DNA of 44,405 nucleotides. Origin: Cohnella sp. GbtcB17. GTDB taxonomy: Bacteria; Bacillota; Bacilli; Paenibacillales; Paenibacillaceae. The translations under genes and the position numbers were made by a program. The stretch covers positions 1 through 44,405 of the forward strand of contig NZ_JAGXJW010000067.1 in assembly GCF_019091135.1 (NCBI RefSeq), given 5' to 3'. This document shows positions 1 to 8,476 of the stretch, piece by piece; the first letter of the stretch is position 1; every line of letters begins with the position of its first letter. The notes below the pieces were generated by a model, which saw only the letters and a program-made list of their open reading frames with translations, did not search any database and was not told where the DNA came from.

Positions 1-2
1 CG

Positions 3-731
3 CGCGCCCTGGCGACGCAGCCGGATCTGCTGCTGCTCGTCGAGCCGATGTCCAATCTCGACATGCGGCTTCGCATCGAGATGCGGACGGAGCTGTCGTA
101 CCTGCTACGCAAGCTGGGGACGACCGTGTTCCATGTGACGCACGATCCCGAAGAGGCGTTTGCGATGGCGGACCGGCTCGTCATCATGCGCAACGGCAGG
201 ATCGACCAGATCGACAGTCCCGAAGCCTGCTATCGCCGGCCCGCGACGGCATCCGTCGCCTCGCTGCTTGGCGCGGGCAACCGCCTCGCAGGGCCGATCG
301 CCGAAGGCGAGGCGGTGCCTGCCATCCGTCTGGACGGCTCCTTCGTAACCGGACGGACGGCGTCCGATTGGAGCGCCCGCCGTCCGGCAGGGCCGGCCAT
401 CGCGCTGTTCCGTCCGGACGCGGCGGCTTGGGAGACCGAGGATGCCCGGGCATCCGACCCGAGCCAAGAGGTTGCCGCGGGGGCGGAGGCCGGTACTGCC
501 GGCTCCAGCGAGGTCGTTTTCCGCGGGGCGCCGGCCTTCAACCGGCTGGCCGCCCGCATCGCGCACAGCGCCTTCGAAGGCAATCGCTGGCGCGTGCTGG
601 CGGAGATCGGGACCGGCGAGATGCTTTCGTTATTTCATCATGAGCCTCTAAAGGCGGGGGCGCGCGGCTGGCTGCGTTTTCCCGTCGACGAGACCTACTT
701 GTACCCGGCCGACGCCGGCAGTGAAAGGTAG
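3..731 (+). CDS. ABC transporter ATP-binding protein, C-terminal part (5' end outside window)
   Basis: The open frame runs in from the left edge and begins with the end of an ABC signature (RALA), so only the C-terminal part is present. It then shows a Walker-B-like LLLLVEP, the D-loop SNLD, the H-loop in HVTHDPEEA and the usual RNGRIDQIDSPEACYRRP tail. A TOBE-like domain of about 130 residues follows, ending in FPVDETYLYP. This is the build of CUT1/spermidine/iron/molybdate-type importer ATPases; the substrate cannot be told. The oddity is the Walker B motif: the normally invariant Asp before the catalytic Glu is Val (GTC, one base from GAC). The Glu is kept. A metallophosphoesterase gene follows 12 bp downstream. 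The family is secure; the activity is doubtful unless the Val is a sequence error. Confidence 0.85.
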   Translation, partial: RALATQPDLLLLVEPMSNLDMRLRIEMRTELSYLLRKLGTTVFHVTHDPEEAFAMADRLVIMRNGRIDQIDSPEACYRRPATASVASLLGAGNRLAGPIAEGEAVPAIRLDGSFVTGRTASDWSARRPAGPAIALFRPDAAAWETEDARASDPSQEVAAGAEAGTAGSSEVVFRGAPAFNRLAARIAHSAFEGNRWRVLAEIGTGEMLSLFHHEPLKAGARGWLRFPVDETYLYPADAGSER

Positions 732-743
732 AGAAGGATTCAC

Positions 744-1379
744 ATGACCCGCATACTCGTCATCTCCGACATACACGGCCACGCGGCGGCGATGCGCGCC
801 TTGCTGCGCATGGCCGAATACGCGCCGGGCAAAGATCGGCTCTACCTGCTCGGCGACTTCATCAACCGGGAGCGCGAGAGCTGGCCTGCGCTTAAGGAGG
901 CGATGGCGCTGGTCAAGGAAGGCGCGCGCGCCGTGCTCGGCAACATGGAGCGGTGGCTGCTCGACGCCTCCGCGCGCGGCGAAGGCTTGCCCGCCGACGC
1001 GGAAGAGCTGCGTTTCCTGAACGAGACGCCTCTGTATTGGCGGGAGGAAGGTTTCCTGTTCGCCCATGCCGGCATCCGCCCGGGACTGCCGCCGGCCAAG
1101 CAAAGCGCATCGGACTTGACCGAGATTCGCGGCGAGTTCTGGGCGGACGGCGGACCGCTCCCGTATACGGTCGTTTTCGGCCATACGCCGACCTTCAAGC
1201 TAGGCGCGCCGGCAGGCGAGCTGTGGCTGGGCCGCGACCGGATCGGGATCGACACGGGCGCGAAGCACGGCTGCCGCCTCACGCTCGTCGATCTGACCAA
1301 CCGGCTGGCCTATTCCTGCGGCGTAGAGCCGGAGCGCCAGCCATACGATTGTCGCTTGTCTTCCTGGGCGGCCAAGTAA
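744..1379 (+). CDS. Calcineurin-like (PPP-type) metallophosphoesterase
   Basis: This 211-residue protein starts at an ATG preceded by GAAGGA. It has the two-metal phosphoesterase scaffold in order: SDIHGH (residues 7-12), LGDFINRE, GNME, FAHAG and GHTP, then IDTGAKHG. The layout resembles bacterial PPP-family proteins of the PrpE/ApaH type, which hydrolyse phosphoproteins or dinucleoside polyphosphates. Two family residues are changed: the GDxxDRG motif reads GDFINRE, and the GNH(E/D) motif reads GNME, so the catalytic histidine proton donor is Met. The metal ligands themselves seem to be present. It could be a slow or divergent phosphatase, or a binding protein. It lies close behind the ABC ATPase gene and may be co-transcribed with it. 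Confidence 0.82.
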   Translation: MTRILVISDIHGHAAAMRALLRMAEYAPGKDRLYLLGDFINRERESWPALKEAMALVKEGARAVLGNMERWLLDASARGEGLPADAEELRFLNETPLYWREEGFLFAHAGIRPGLPPAKQSASDLTEIRGEFWADGGPLPYTVVFGHTPTFKLGAPAGELWLGRDRIGIDTGAKHGCRLTLVDLTNRLAYSCGVEPERQPYDCRLSSWAAK

Positions 1380-1392
1380 ACCCAAAATTCAA

Positions 1393-1416
1393 GCCGCCGA
1401 AGGCCCGGCGGCTTTT
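1393..1416. terminator. Rho-independent terminator between convergent genes
   Basis: A perfect 7-bp stem GCCGCCG/CGGCGGC with a 6-nt loop is followed by TTTT on the plus strand. On the minus strand it is followed by a weak TTGAATTTT tract. It sits between the converging metallophosphoesterase and VanW genes and probably serves both. Confidence 0.75.
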
Positions 1417-1424
1417 GCATTTCC

Positions 1425-3107
1425 TCACATCGGCTCTGCCGGCGTCCGTCCTTGCGGCGCAGGCGGCGTCTCCGAGCGTCTCGCGCGCGCGTCCGCGGGA
1501 TTTACCGCGAAGACTGCATCCTGAGCGCGGTAGACGGAGCGGTTCAGCTTGCTGCGCGCGGCTAACCGGCCGTCCACGTACTTCAACCGGTACGTGTCCA
1601 CGACAGCGCCCGGCCTTCCTGCCTGCAGAAGGTGCGACAAGCCAACGGGGATGCCTGCGTCCGTTCTGTACACGGTGGGGGGTGGAATATCTTTTACGCG
1701 AACCGTCTCCAGCTCATACCTCACATTGTCCGCCATCGTGCCGAACAGCTTGACCGTCAACCTTTTTTCTCGAACCGAGGCTTTAATAAGCAGCCGTTTT
1801 CCCGTATCGTTGCGAAACCGGAAATTGATCGACCCCTCCGCAAAAGTCGCGTCCGTGCCTTGCGGCAAGTAATTCACGGGCAGCGAGTGGTTGCGCCGCT
1901 CGACGATCTCAAGATTCGAGGCGCGCAGGACTGCGTTGTAAAGCGTGCTCGAAACCTGGCAGATGCCGCCGCCGATGCCCGGGACGAGCTTGCCCTTCAG
2001 GATGACGGGAGCCGCCCGGTAACCGTAATCCCGCCGTGCCTTGGCGACGACGGCGCCGTAATCGAACGTCTCGCCGGGCAGAAGCACGATGTCGTCCAAG
2101 GCGTCGGCGGTCGCCTTGACGTTATGGACGCGACCTTCGCCGCTCGCCGCGAAGGAGGTGGAAAACTCGGCGATCTTGCGCGAGATGCCTTGCGCCTGCA
2201 GCGCCGCCGTCGTGATCTCGGGCTGCACGAGAACGACGGGCAGACGCGCCTCGATCTCCAGCGGCTCGTTTGCAGCTGGTGCCGTTTTGCCGAGCGTCGC
2301 TGGCGCATGCTTTTTGAATTCGGCCAGCAGCGAAGAAAGATCGAGCGTCTCGCCCGGCGTTTCCGGCACATAGACGACGCGATCGGAGGCATCGATCGCG
2401 CGAACGGCGTCGATCGGCGCCTTTTCCGCGATCGCCCCCCACATCGCTTCGGCCTTCGCCGCGAACATCTCCTCGTCCCAGACGGCTTCGACCGGGAAAC
2501 GTTTCGCGACCGCCCGCGCAGCGGCCCGCCGATCCAGCCAGCCTGCGTCCCGGAATTGCGCGATCGCCCTTATCGCTTCCTCGGCGTTCAAATGGAGCCC
2601 AAGCTCGCGCCAGGAGAGCGCCGACCCGGACGCGTCTTGGCCAGGGGAGAGCTGCCGACGCTCATGGACGAGCGTCACGCGCTCGTCTAGCCTCGCCTCG
2701 ATTCGCGCCCGTATCTTGGCGATTGCGGCATCCGCGCTCATCCCGCCTAACGCCAAGCCGCCCACGGATACGTTTGCCGGCAGCGCGCGAGAATGGCGCG
2801 TTCCGCGTTTCGCGACCGCCGCAGCCCCCGCGTTCCCGCTGGCCAACAACGCTCCCCCGGCAGCCCCGCCGCCCGTGAGCGCATTCATCGCTGTCTCTCG
2901 GGCAGCCGACCCATAGCCTGCGACGGTGGTCGAGCCCACTGCGGGCGAACCCAAGGCAGTCGCGTCCGCGGCGTCCGGGCCCACGACAGTCGAGTCTGCG
3001 GCGGTCGAACCAGCCGCCAGCGCACGACCCGCCGCGGCCGTCCCGGCTTCCACGCCGACGATTAGCGCAAGGACCACTGCCGCGATCCGAAAGAATCGGT
3101 TGCCCAT
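1425..3107 (-). CDS. VanW-family secreted peptidoglycan-associated protein
   Basis: The protein of about 560 residues begins MGNRFFRIAAVVLALIVG, a signal peptide or membrane anchor. The ATG at 3107 is chosen because AAGGAGGG lies just upstream; a TTG eight codons earlier would put that site inside the gene. An Ala/Ser/Thr/Gly-rich low-complexity stretch follows, then a region like the YoaR-type peptidoglycan-binding domain (about residues 115-310). The VanW core carries LLPGETFDYG and VPGIGGGICQVSSTLYNA. A C-terminal module with a YRLKYVDGRL motif closes it. VanW proteins are widespread in Gram-positive cell envelopes, but their biochemical role is unsettled. It is transcribed alone, divergently from ftsE. 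Confidence 0.85.
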   Translation of the reverse strand: MGNRFFRIAAVVLALIVGVEAGTAAAGRALAAGSTAADSTVVGPDAADATALGSPAVGSTTVAGYGSAARETAMNALTGGGAAGGALLASGNAGAAAVAKRGTRHSRALPANVSVGGLALGGMSADAAIAKIRARIEARLDERVTLVHERRQLSPGQDASGSALSWRELGLHLNAEEAIRAIAQFRDAGWLDRRAAARAVAKRFPVEAVWDEEMFAAKAEAMWGAIAEKAPIDAVRAIDASDRVVYVPETPGETLDLSSLLAEFKKHAPATLGKTAPAANEPLEIEARLPVVLVQPEITTAALQAQGISRKIAEFSTSFAASGEGRVHNVKATADALDDIVLLPGETFDYGAVVAKARRDYGYRAAPVILKGKLVPGIGGGICQVSSTLYNAVLRASNLEIVERRNHSLPVNYLPQGTDATFAEGSINFRFRNDTGKRLLIKASVREKRLTVKLFGTMADNVRYELETVRVKDIPPPTVYRTDAGIPVGLSHLLQAGRPGAVVDTYRLKYVDGRLAARSKLNRSVYRAQDAVFAVNPADARARRSETPPAPQGRTPAEPM

Positions 3108-3375
3108 TTCCGATGATCCCTCCTTCCGCAAAAACGTTCCACCTTAGAATTCCCGACAGATTAAAAATTTCTCAAAATAACGAAAATCGACAAAAACGCA
3201 AGCCGAAACAAGCGCGAATACGCGTCCGTGCGCCAGATAAAGCTCGACAAATAAAGGATTTGCCGGCAAGATGTCGAAGTACCATTAGTCTGCGGAACTT
3301 TAGCCTTTCGACGGGAAGCGCTCCCGGAACGTATACATGCACGGGCTGTCCAACAATGAAACAGGAAGTGATCGC

Positions 3376-4062
3376 GTGATCGAAATGCACGACATATGGA
3401 AGACCTATCCGGACGGCACGCCCGCCCTGCAAGGCATCAACATCGTGATCGACCGCAACGAGTTCGTCTACGTCGTCGGCCCTTTCGGCGCCGGCAAGTC
3501 GTCGTTCATGAAGCTGTTCTATTGCGAGGAAGTGCCGACCAAGGGGCAGCTGTCGGTCAACGGGTTCAATATAGGCAAGCTCAAGCAACGCAAGATTCCG
3601 TACGTTCGCCGCAATATCGGCGTCGTATTCCAGGATTTTCGCCTGCTCCCCAAGCTATCCGTGTACGAAAATGTGGCCTTCGCGATGGAGGTCGTCGAGT
3701 CGCCGAAGCGGCAGATACGCCGCCGCACGATGGAAGTGCTCGAGCTCGTCGGACTGAAGCACAAGGCGAGCAGCCTGCCCGCCCAGCTTTCCGGCGGCGA
3801 GCAGCAGCGCGTCGCGATCGCCAGAGCGATCGTCAACAACCCTTCCGTCATCGTGGCGGACGAGCCCACCGGCAACCTCGATCCCGAAACCTCCTGGGGG
3901 ATCATGAAGCTGCTCGAAGAGATCAATTTCCGCGGCACCACGATCGTCATGGCCACTCACAACAAGGAAATCGTCAACACCCTCCGCAAACGGGTCATCG
4001 CGATCGAACGGGGCACCATCGTGCGGGACCAGCAGAGAGGGGATTACGGCTATGAAGTTTAG
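3376..4062 (+). CDS. ftsE: Cell-division ATP-binding protein FtsE
   Basis: FtsE is the cytoplasmic ATPase of the FtsEX complex, which activates peptidoglycan hydrolases at the septum or along the wall. A GTG start at 3376 preceded by AGGAAGTGA gives 228 residues, the normal FtsE length; a more upstream ATG would add a 13-residue tail unlike the family. It has Walker A GPFGAGKS (35-42), the Q-loop in VVFQDFRLLP, signature LSGGEQQ (138-144), Walker B VIVADEP and the switch His in MATHN (195). The Phe inside Walker A, usually Ser, is at a variable position. The gene overlaps ftsX by 11 bp, indicating translational coupling. Confidence 0.96.
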   Translation: MIEMHDIWKTYPDGTPALQGINIVIDRNEFVYVVGPFGAGKSSFMKLFYCEEVPTKGQLSVNGFNIGKLKQRKIPYVRRNIGVVFQDFRLLPKLSVYENVAFAMEVVESPKRQIRRRTMEVLELVGLKHKASSLPAQLSGGEQQRVAIARAIVNNPSVIVADEPTGNLDPETSWGIMKLLEEINFRGTTIVMATHNKEIVNTLRKRVIAIERGTIVRDQQRGDYGYEV

Positions 4063-4966
4063 CACCCTCGTGCGCCACATCCGCGAAGGTGTCAAGAACG
4101 TCTTTCGCAACGGCTGGATGTCGTTCGCTTCGATCGGATCGATCGTCGTGTCGCTGTTCGTGCTGGGCGTGTTCATGCTCCTCGCGCTCAACGTGAACCA
4201 GTGGGCCGACCAGTTCGACAGTCAGGTTCAAGTCAACGTGTACCTCGAGTCGGAGATCGGCCAGTCCAAGATCGACGAGCTGAAAACGCGCATCGGCAAC
4301 ATCGCCGAGGTCAAGCAGGTCACCTTCGTCTCCAAGGAGGAGGGGCTTGAGAAGCTGCGCGAGGATCTGGACGAGGACGTAAAAGGCGCGCTCGACGGCT
4401 ACAAGGATTCCAATCCGCTCCCGGACGCGTTCGAGGTCGAGCTGTTCGACGCGCAGCAGGTAGCTTATGTGGCCAAGCAGATTGAGGCGTTTAACGAGAC
4501 TGACACGGACAAGCCGATCCTCAGCGTCAAGTACGGACAAGGCTACGTCGAAAAACTGTTCCGCATCACGAACGCCGTTCGCAACGTCGGCCTCGTCGTT
4601 GTAGCGGGACTTGCGGTCATGGCGATGTTCCTCATCTCCACGACGATCAAGATGACGATACTGGCGCGGCGCAGAGAGATCGGCATTATGAAGCTCGTCG
4701 GCGCCACGAACAATTTTATCCGCTGGCCGTTCTTTATCGAAGGGATCATCATCGGACTGGCGGGCTCCGGCATCACGACGGCGCTGCTGCTGTACGGGTA
4801 TTCCGAGCTGATCGCATCGACGCATTACAATATGGGCCTCATGATGATCGAGGTCGTCGACATGAACAAAGTCGGCTGGCTGGTTGGCGGCACGCTCGTC
4901 GCGCTGGGCACGTTGATCGGCGTCTGGGGCAGCGTCGTGTCGGTTCGCAAGCATTTGAAGGTGTAG
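4052..4966 (+). CDS. ftsX: Cell-division permease-like protein FtsX
   Basis: FtsX is the membrane partner of FtsE and transmits ATP-driven movement to murein hydrolases outside the cell. The 304-residue protein has one N-terminal membrane helix (about 25-47), an extracytoplasmic domain of about 120 residues and three C-terminal helices (about 178-200, 225-250, 275-297). This is the standard FtsX topology. The cytoplasmic coupling segment RRREIGIMKLVGATNNFIRWPF matches the family. The start overlaps the end of ftsE, and the M23 hydrolase gene follows 39 bp later, so the three probably form one operon. Confidence 0.95.
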   Translation: MKFSTLVRHIREGVKNVFRNGWMSFASIGSIVVSLFVLGVFMLLALNVNQWADQFDSQVQVNVYLESEIGQSKIDELKTRIGNIAEVKQVTFVSKEEGLEKLREDLDEDVKGALDGYKDSNPLPDAFEVELFDAQQVAYVAKQIEAFNETDTDKPILSVKYGQGYVEKLFRITNAVRNVGLVVVAGLAVMAMFLISTTIKMTILARRREIGIMKLVGATNNFIRWPFFIEGIIIGLAGSGITTALLLYGYSELIASTHYNMGLMMIEVVDMNKVGWLVGGTLVALGTLIGVWGSVVSVRKHLKV

Positions 4967-5005
4967 CTCTTGCCGTTCATGATCAGATGATGGAGGAGAA
5001 CATGC

Positions 5006-6184
5006 GTGAATAAAAGATTGATCGCAGTACTGGTTATGCTGCTGGGCGTCGTATTTCTCGTTCGGCCGTACGAGAGCCACGCGGAGACGAAGATGCAGAA
5101 GATCGAACGGCAGCTCAAGGAGATTCAGGCCCAGATGAACGCTGCCGCGGAAAGCAAAAAGGCAGCCGAGCGCCGGAGCGAGGACCTCACGAATAAAAAG
5201 GCGCTTGCCAAGACGGATATGTTTACGCTGCTCAAGCAAATTCAGCAGACGTCGGACCAGCTCGACGCGACCCAAGCCAAGATCGAGTCCGCCGAGGCCA
5301 AGCTGCTGAAGACGACATCGGAGCTAGAGTCCGCCGAAGCCTCCAGACAGAGCAGGGACGAGCAGTTGAGGGACCGGATCCGGCTTATTTACATGAACGG
5401 CTCCGTCTCTTATCTGGACGTGCTGCTAAGCTCCAAGAGCTTCTCGGACTTCGTAGGCCGGTTCCAGTCGCTGCAGTCCATCATGGAGCAGGATAAAGAA
5501 GTGCTGTCGCAGACCGAGAGCTACAAGGCGCTCGTCGCCGACAAGAAGGCGCAGGTCGAAGCGGACCTGGCTTCTGTCAAAAAGCTGTACAGCGACATGG
5601 CCGACAAAAAAGCCGAGCTTCAGGACCAGGAAAAAGAAAAAGAAGTGCTCGTCGCGAGCATTAATCAGAAGATCGAGGAAACCGAGGACATCAGCGAAGA
5701 AGCCGAAGCCGCGCTGATGGAGTTCGGCCAAAAGTACTCGAAGCTGCTGGAGCAGAAAAAGGCGCTTAAAACTTACTACACTGGCGGCAAGCTTGGCCTT
5801 CCGCTAAAACGGGAATATCGCCTGTCCTCGCCGTTCGGCTACCGGACGCATCCCGTGACCGGACAGAGGAACAAGCTGCACACGGGCTTGGACATGGCCG
5901 TTCCGCAGGGCACGCCGGTTTACGCGGCCGAATCGGGGACCGTCATCGTCGCCCAGTCGTGGAGCGGCTACGGCAACTGTATCATCATCAACCACGGCGG
6001 CGGCCTCTGGACGCTGTATGGCCACTTGAAGCCGGGCGGAATTCTCGTCGAAAAAGGCGAGACCGTCAAGCGCGGCGAAAAAATCGGTCTCGTCGGCATG
6101 ACGGGCACCGCAACCGGCTACCATCTGCACTTCGAGGTCCGCAAGGACGGCACGCCGGTCAATCCCGCACCGTATCTCAAATAA
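5006..6184 (+). CDS. EnvC/CwlO-like murein hydrolase, coiled coil plus M23 metallopeptidase
   Basis: The 392-residue secreted protein starts at GTG (5006) behind GGAGGAGAA; the nearby ATG at 5001 hits a stop after two codons. A signal peptide (1-26, cleavage near SHA-ET) is followed by a long coiled coil (about 27-255), then a LytM/M23 domain. That domain holds HTGLD (His292, Asp296), GHLK (His340) and HLHFEV (His373, His375). The Zn ligands and catalytic His are all present, so unlike Gram-negative EnvC it should be an active endopeptidase. Coiled-coil hydrolases of this kind are the known clients of FtsEX (CwlO, EnvC, PcsB). Its position directly behind ftsX argues that it is the FtsEX-controlled hydrolase here. 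Confidence 0.9.
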   Translation: MNKRLIAVLVMLLGVVFLVRPYESHAETKMQKIERQLKEIQAQMNAAAESKKAAERRSEDLTNKKALAKTDMFTLLKQIQQTSDQLDATQAKIESAEAKLLKTTSELESAEASRQSRDEQLRDRIRLIYMNGSVSYLDVLLSSKSFSDFVGRFQSLQSIMEQDKEVLSQTESYKALVADKKAQVEADLASVKKLYSDMADKKAELQDQEKEKEVLVASINQKIEETEDISEEAEAALMEFGQKYSKLLEQKKALKTYYTGGKLGLPLKREYRLSSPFGYRTHPVTGQRNKLHTGLDMAVPQGTPVYAAESGTVIVAQSWSGYGNCIIINHGGGLWTLYGHLKPGGILVEKGETVKRGEKIGLVGMTGTATGYHLHFEVRKDGTPVNPAPYLK

Positions 6185-6199
6185 TCGTCGCCTCGCGCA

Positions 6200-6262
6200 C
6201 AGCCGCCCATGGCGCCGCTCACCGTACCGGTGGGGGCAGCTCCGGGCGGCTGACGCATTTTT
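6200..6262 (+). terminator. Probable terminator of the ftsEX-M23 operon
   Basis: A perfect 9-bp stem CAGCCGCCC/GGGCGGCTG encloses a 35-nt loop that contains its own small hairpin (CACCG/CGGTG). A short T-tract (ATTTTT) follows four bases later. The long loop and displaced T-run make it a weaker call than the other terminators here. Confidence 0.5.
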
Positions 6263-6266
6263 AGGC

Positions 6267-6755
6267 ATTTAAACGGTATCCCTTTCGAACAGGCGGGGGA
6301 TGATGAGCAGGAGATGGATGTGCGGCACGTTTGAACGGTATCCCTTTAAGTCAGGACGAGGGGCTGCACGTAAGAAGGATGTTGTACGAGACATTTGAAC
6401 GATATCCCCTTCGAGCAGGAGACCGTTTTTTAACGCAAAGAAGTAGCGCCCTGCGCCTTTTTAACGATATCCCCTTTAGTCAGGCAGCAGGTATTCCGCA
6501 TTTATAGAGGCCTTTAAACGTTATCCCCTTCAGTCCGGTCATAGGCTTACGTGCGCATGGAGGGAGCCTTTGCACGGTATCCCCTTCCGTCAGGCGATAG
6601 GCGATGGGTCAACAGGCAAACAGGCGACATGCGGAGGCGTAACATACGTGGATAGACGCGCGAACAGTTCTACAATGAGGCCGTCACCACTATAGCAGCC
6701 ACTGCACGCAGCGTTACCTGCAGCGTTTCCTGCTCAAAGGGGATACCGTTAAAAA
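6267..6755 (+). repeat. Cluster of seven 27-bp interspersed repeats (six direct, one inverted)
   Basis: Plus-strand copies lie at 6267-6293, 6329-6355, 6393-6419, 6458-6484, 6512-6538 and 6568-6594; a minus-strand copy is at 6729-6755. The shared pattern is nTTTnAACGrTATCCC followed by CTTnnnnnCAGG. TATCCC is invariant, and copies differ from each other at several other positions. Gaps between direct copies are 35, 37, 38, 27 and 29 bp and share no sequence. The 715-bp stretch 6185-6899 holds no convincing gene; between the repeats and the next start I see only unstructured AT-richer DNA. B. subtilis carries ctpB, an S41 protease gene, between ftsX and minJ; no remnant of it is visible. Five more copies flank the transposase at 16.3-17.7 kb. 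Confidence 0.9.
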
Positions 6756-6899
6756 GAGGTAAAACGGCGGTAATCCATCGACGGATTCCACTATTTGTAA
6801 GTTTATAAAACGCTTTCCGGCAGGATTTGAACTTCCATCTGTCGAATACGTAGGGTCGGCATACTTATCGGATTAAGGAAACGGAAGGCGGGATTCGTC

Positions 6900-8420
6900 T
6901 TGGATCTGACGATCGATTGGTTGCGGTTGGCGGGCGAGAGTATCGGCGTTCTGTTTCTATCGCCCTTTTTATATATTGCGCTCGCGATGGTTTGGTGGCA
7001 TTCGCGCCAGAGCAACGTGCTGCAGCGCAGGTTGTTCCATGTCAGGCTGCGAGGCACGCTGCCGATGACGGCGGCCCGCATCGTCGCGGGATTTGTCGCG
7101 GGCATCGCATTGTCCGCGCTCGGCTTTGCAGCCGGCGCACAGCTCACCGCTTCGACGCTCGTATGCGTCTGGGTCGCGACGTTCGTGCTTGCGTTGTTCA
7201 AGCTGCGTTATGTCTGCCTCGCCTACGCGGCCGGCGCGCTTACCGTCGTTCAAACGATTCTATCATGGACGGGCGTGCCTGACGGAGACGATACGGTGAA
7301 CCGGGTCTGGCAGGCGGTAAAAGATATCGATGGTCCGTCGTTGTTATTTTTGGCTGGCCTGCTGCACATTGCGGAAGCGCTTCTCGTCCGGCTGCAGGGC
7401 TCGCGTTATGCGACGCCGCTGTTCCTCGAAGGCAAGCGGGGAAAACCGATCGGCGCCTATTCGCTGTCCGGTCTTTGGCCAGTCCCGTTGCTATGGCTCG
7501 TGCCGGCGGCGAGCGACAGCGGGCTGACCTTGCCGTGGACGCCGCTGTTCGGCATGGACGGCGGGCCTGCGATGGCCGCAGCTGGTTGGACGTTGGCGGC
7601 CTTCCCGGTGCTGATCGGATTTACGGACCGGACGGCGACTCGTTGGCCGGAAGCCAAAGCCAAGGAAATGGGCGGCGGACTCCTGCTTTACGGGCTGGCG
7701 ATCGCGGCGCTGGCAGCCGGCGCAGCGTTTTGGGGGCAGCTTACGATCGTGGCCGGCGCAGCGGCATTTATTTTGCACGAAGGTCTGCTCTTCTGGGGAA
7801 GGCTGCGCGAGCGGGGGCATCAGCCCGTTTATGTGCAGGACGGCAGAGGCGTCGTCATTCTGGCCGTTCTGCCCGGCACGCCGGCGTACGAGATGGGATT
7901 GATCGCAGGCGAGACGGTGAGCAAGGCGAATGGCGTCCGGGTGCGCAGCAAAGAGGAGCTTCACGCTGCGCTGCAGTTGCAGCCGGCGTTCACGAAGCTC
8001 GAGGTGCTCAACCGCGAGGGCAACGTAAAATTTGCCCAGCGGGCCAGATATGCGGGGGAGCATCACCAGCTTGGCCTCATCCTTGCGCCGGATGAGGATG
8101 CTGAGTACGTAGCTGCACCGCGATCTTCCTCGCTGCGCCAGGGACTCCGTCTAGCTGGAGCAAGGCTGCGCGGCCAAGGCGCCCGAAGAAGCCACGGCGG
8201 TTCGGAGGAGGCGGCAGCGTCGGAAAGCGGACCACCGCCTGAGGGCAGAGGGATGTCGGGGGACGGCGTCCTGGCTCTGGCCGAAGGAACGCCGGCTCTA
8301 GAGCCAGAGCCGACAAGACGCGTCGACGACGCAGCGGACCAGGCCTTCGGAGCTGGGCCGACGGCGGCAGCGAAGCCCGTGCCGGAGGGACTGCCTCCGC
8401 GCAGCGGGCGTCGCAAATAG
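6900..8420 (+). CDS. minJ: MinJ-like polytopic membrane protein with C-terminal PDZ domain
   Basis: The 506-residue protein starts at TTG (6900) behind GGAAGGCGGG. About eight hydrophobic helices fill residues 12-290. A PDZ domain follows (about 305-385, with GRGVVILAVLPGTPAYEMGLIAG), then a low-complexity, charged Pro/Gly/Ala-rich tail of about 110 residues. Membrane helices followed by one PDZ domain is the build of B. subtilis MinJ, which links DivIVA to MinCD at the poles and septum. The gene order ftsE-ftsX-...-this gene-...-uvrB-uvrA matches the B. subtilis neighbourhood of minJ. The disordered tail looks like an extension relative to MinJ. The symbol is assigned from architecture and synteny, not from an alignment. 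Confidence 0.7.
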   Translation: MDLTIDWLRLAGESIGVLFLSPFLYIALAMVWWHSRQSNVLQRRLFHVRLRGTLPMTAARIVAGFVAGIALSALGFAAGAQLTASTLVCVWVATFVLALFKLRYVCLAYAAGALTVVQTILSWTGVPDGDDTVNRVWQAVKDIDGPSLLFLAGLLHIAEALLVRLQGSRYATPLFLEGKRGKPIGAYSLSGLWPVPLLWLVPAASDSGLTLPWTPLFGMDGGPAMAAAGWTLAAFPVLIGFTDRTATRWPEAKAKEMGGGLLLYGLAIAALAAGAAFWGQLTIVAGAAAFILHEGLLFWGRLRERGHQPVYVQDGRGVVILAVLPGTPAYEMGLIAGETVSKANGVRVRSKEELHAALQLQPAFTKLEVLNREGNVKFAQRARYAGEHHQLGLILAPDEDAEYVAAPRSSSLRQGLRLAGARLRGQGARRSHGGSEEAAASESGPPPEGRGMSGDGVLALAEGTPALEPEPTRRVDDAADQAFGAGPTAAAKPVPEGLPPRSGRRK

Positions 8421-8421
8421 T

Positions 8422-8449
8422 AAGCGGATACGACGCTTGTCCGCTTTTT
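8422..8449 (+). terminator. Terminator after the MinJ-like gene
   Basis: A 7-bp perfect stem AAGCGGA/TCCGCTT with an 11-nt loop runs into TTTTT two bases after the stop codon. It separates the minJ transcript from the guanidine-responsive unit. Confidence 0.75.
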
Positions 8450-8476
8450 CTGAAATCAGATTTTCTGTAATCGGAT

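Noticed and set aside
3995..5275. A 426-codon minus-strand frame across ftsX and the start of the M23 gene
   Set aside because: It is antisense to two well-supported genes and its composition (Arg/His/Asp/Leu-rich) is that of a shadow frame.
6267..6594. CRISPR-like look: 27-bp repeats separated by 27-38 bp of unique sequence
   Set aside because: The repeats differ from each other at several positions, one copy is inverted, spacing is irregular, no cas genes are near, and the same repeat flanks a transposase elsewhere.
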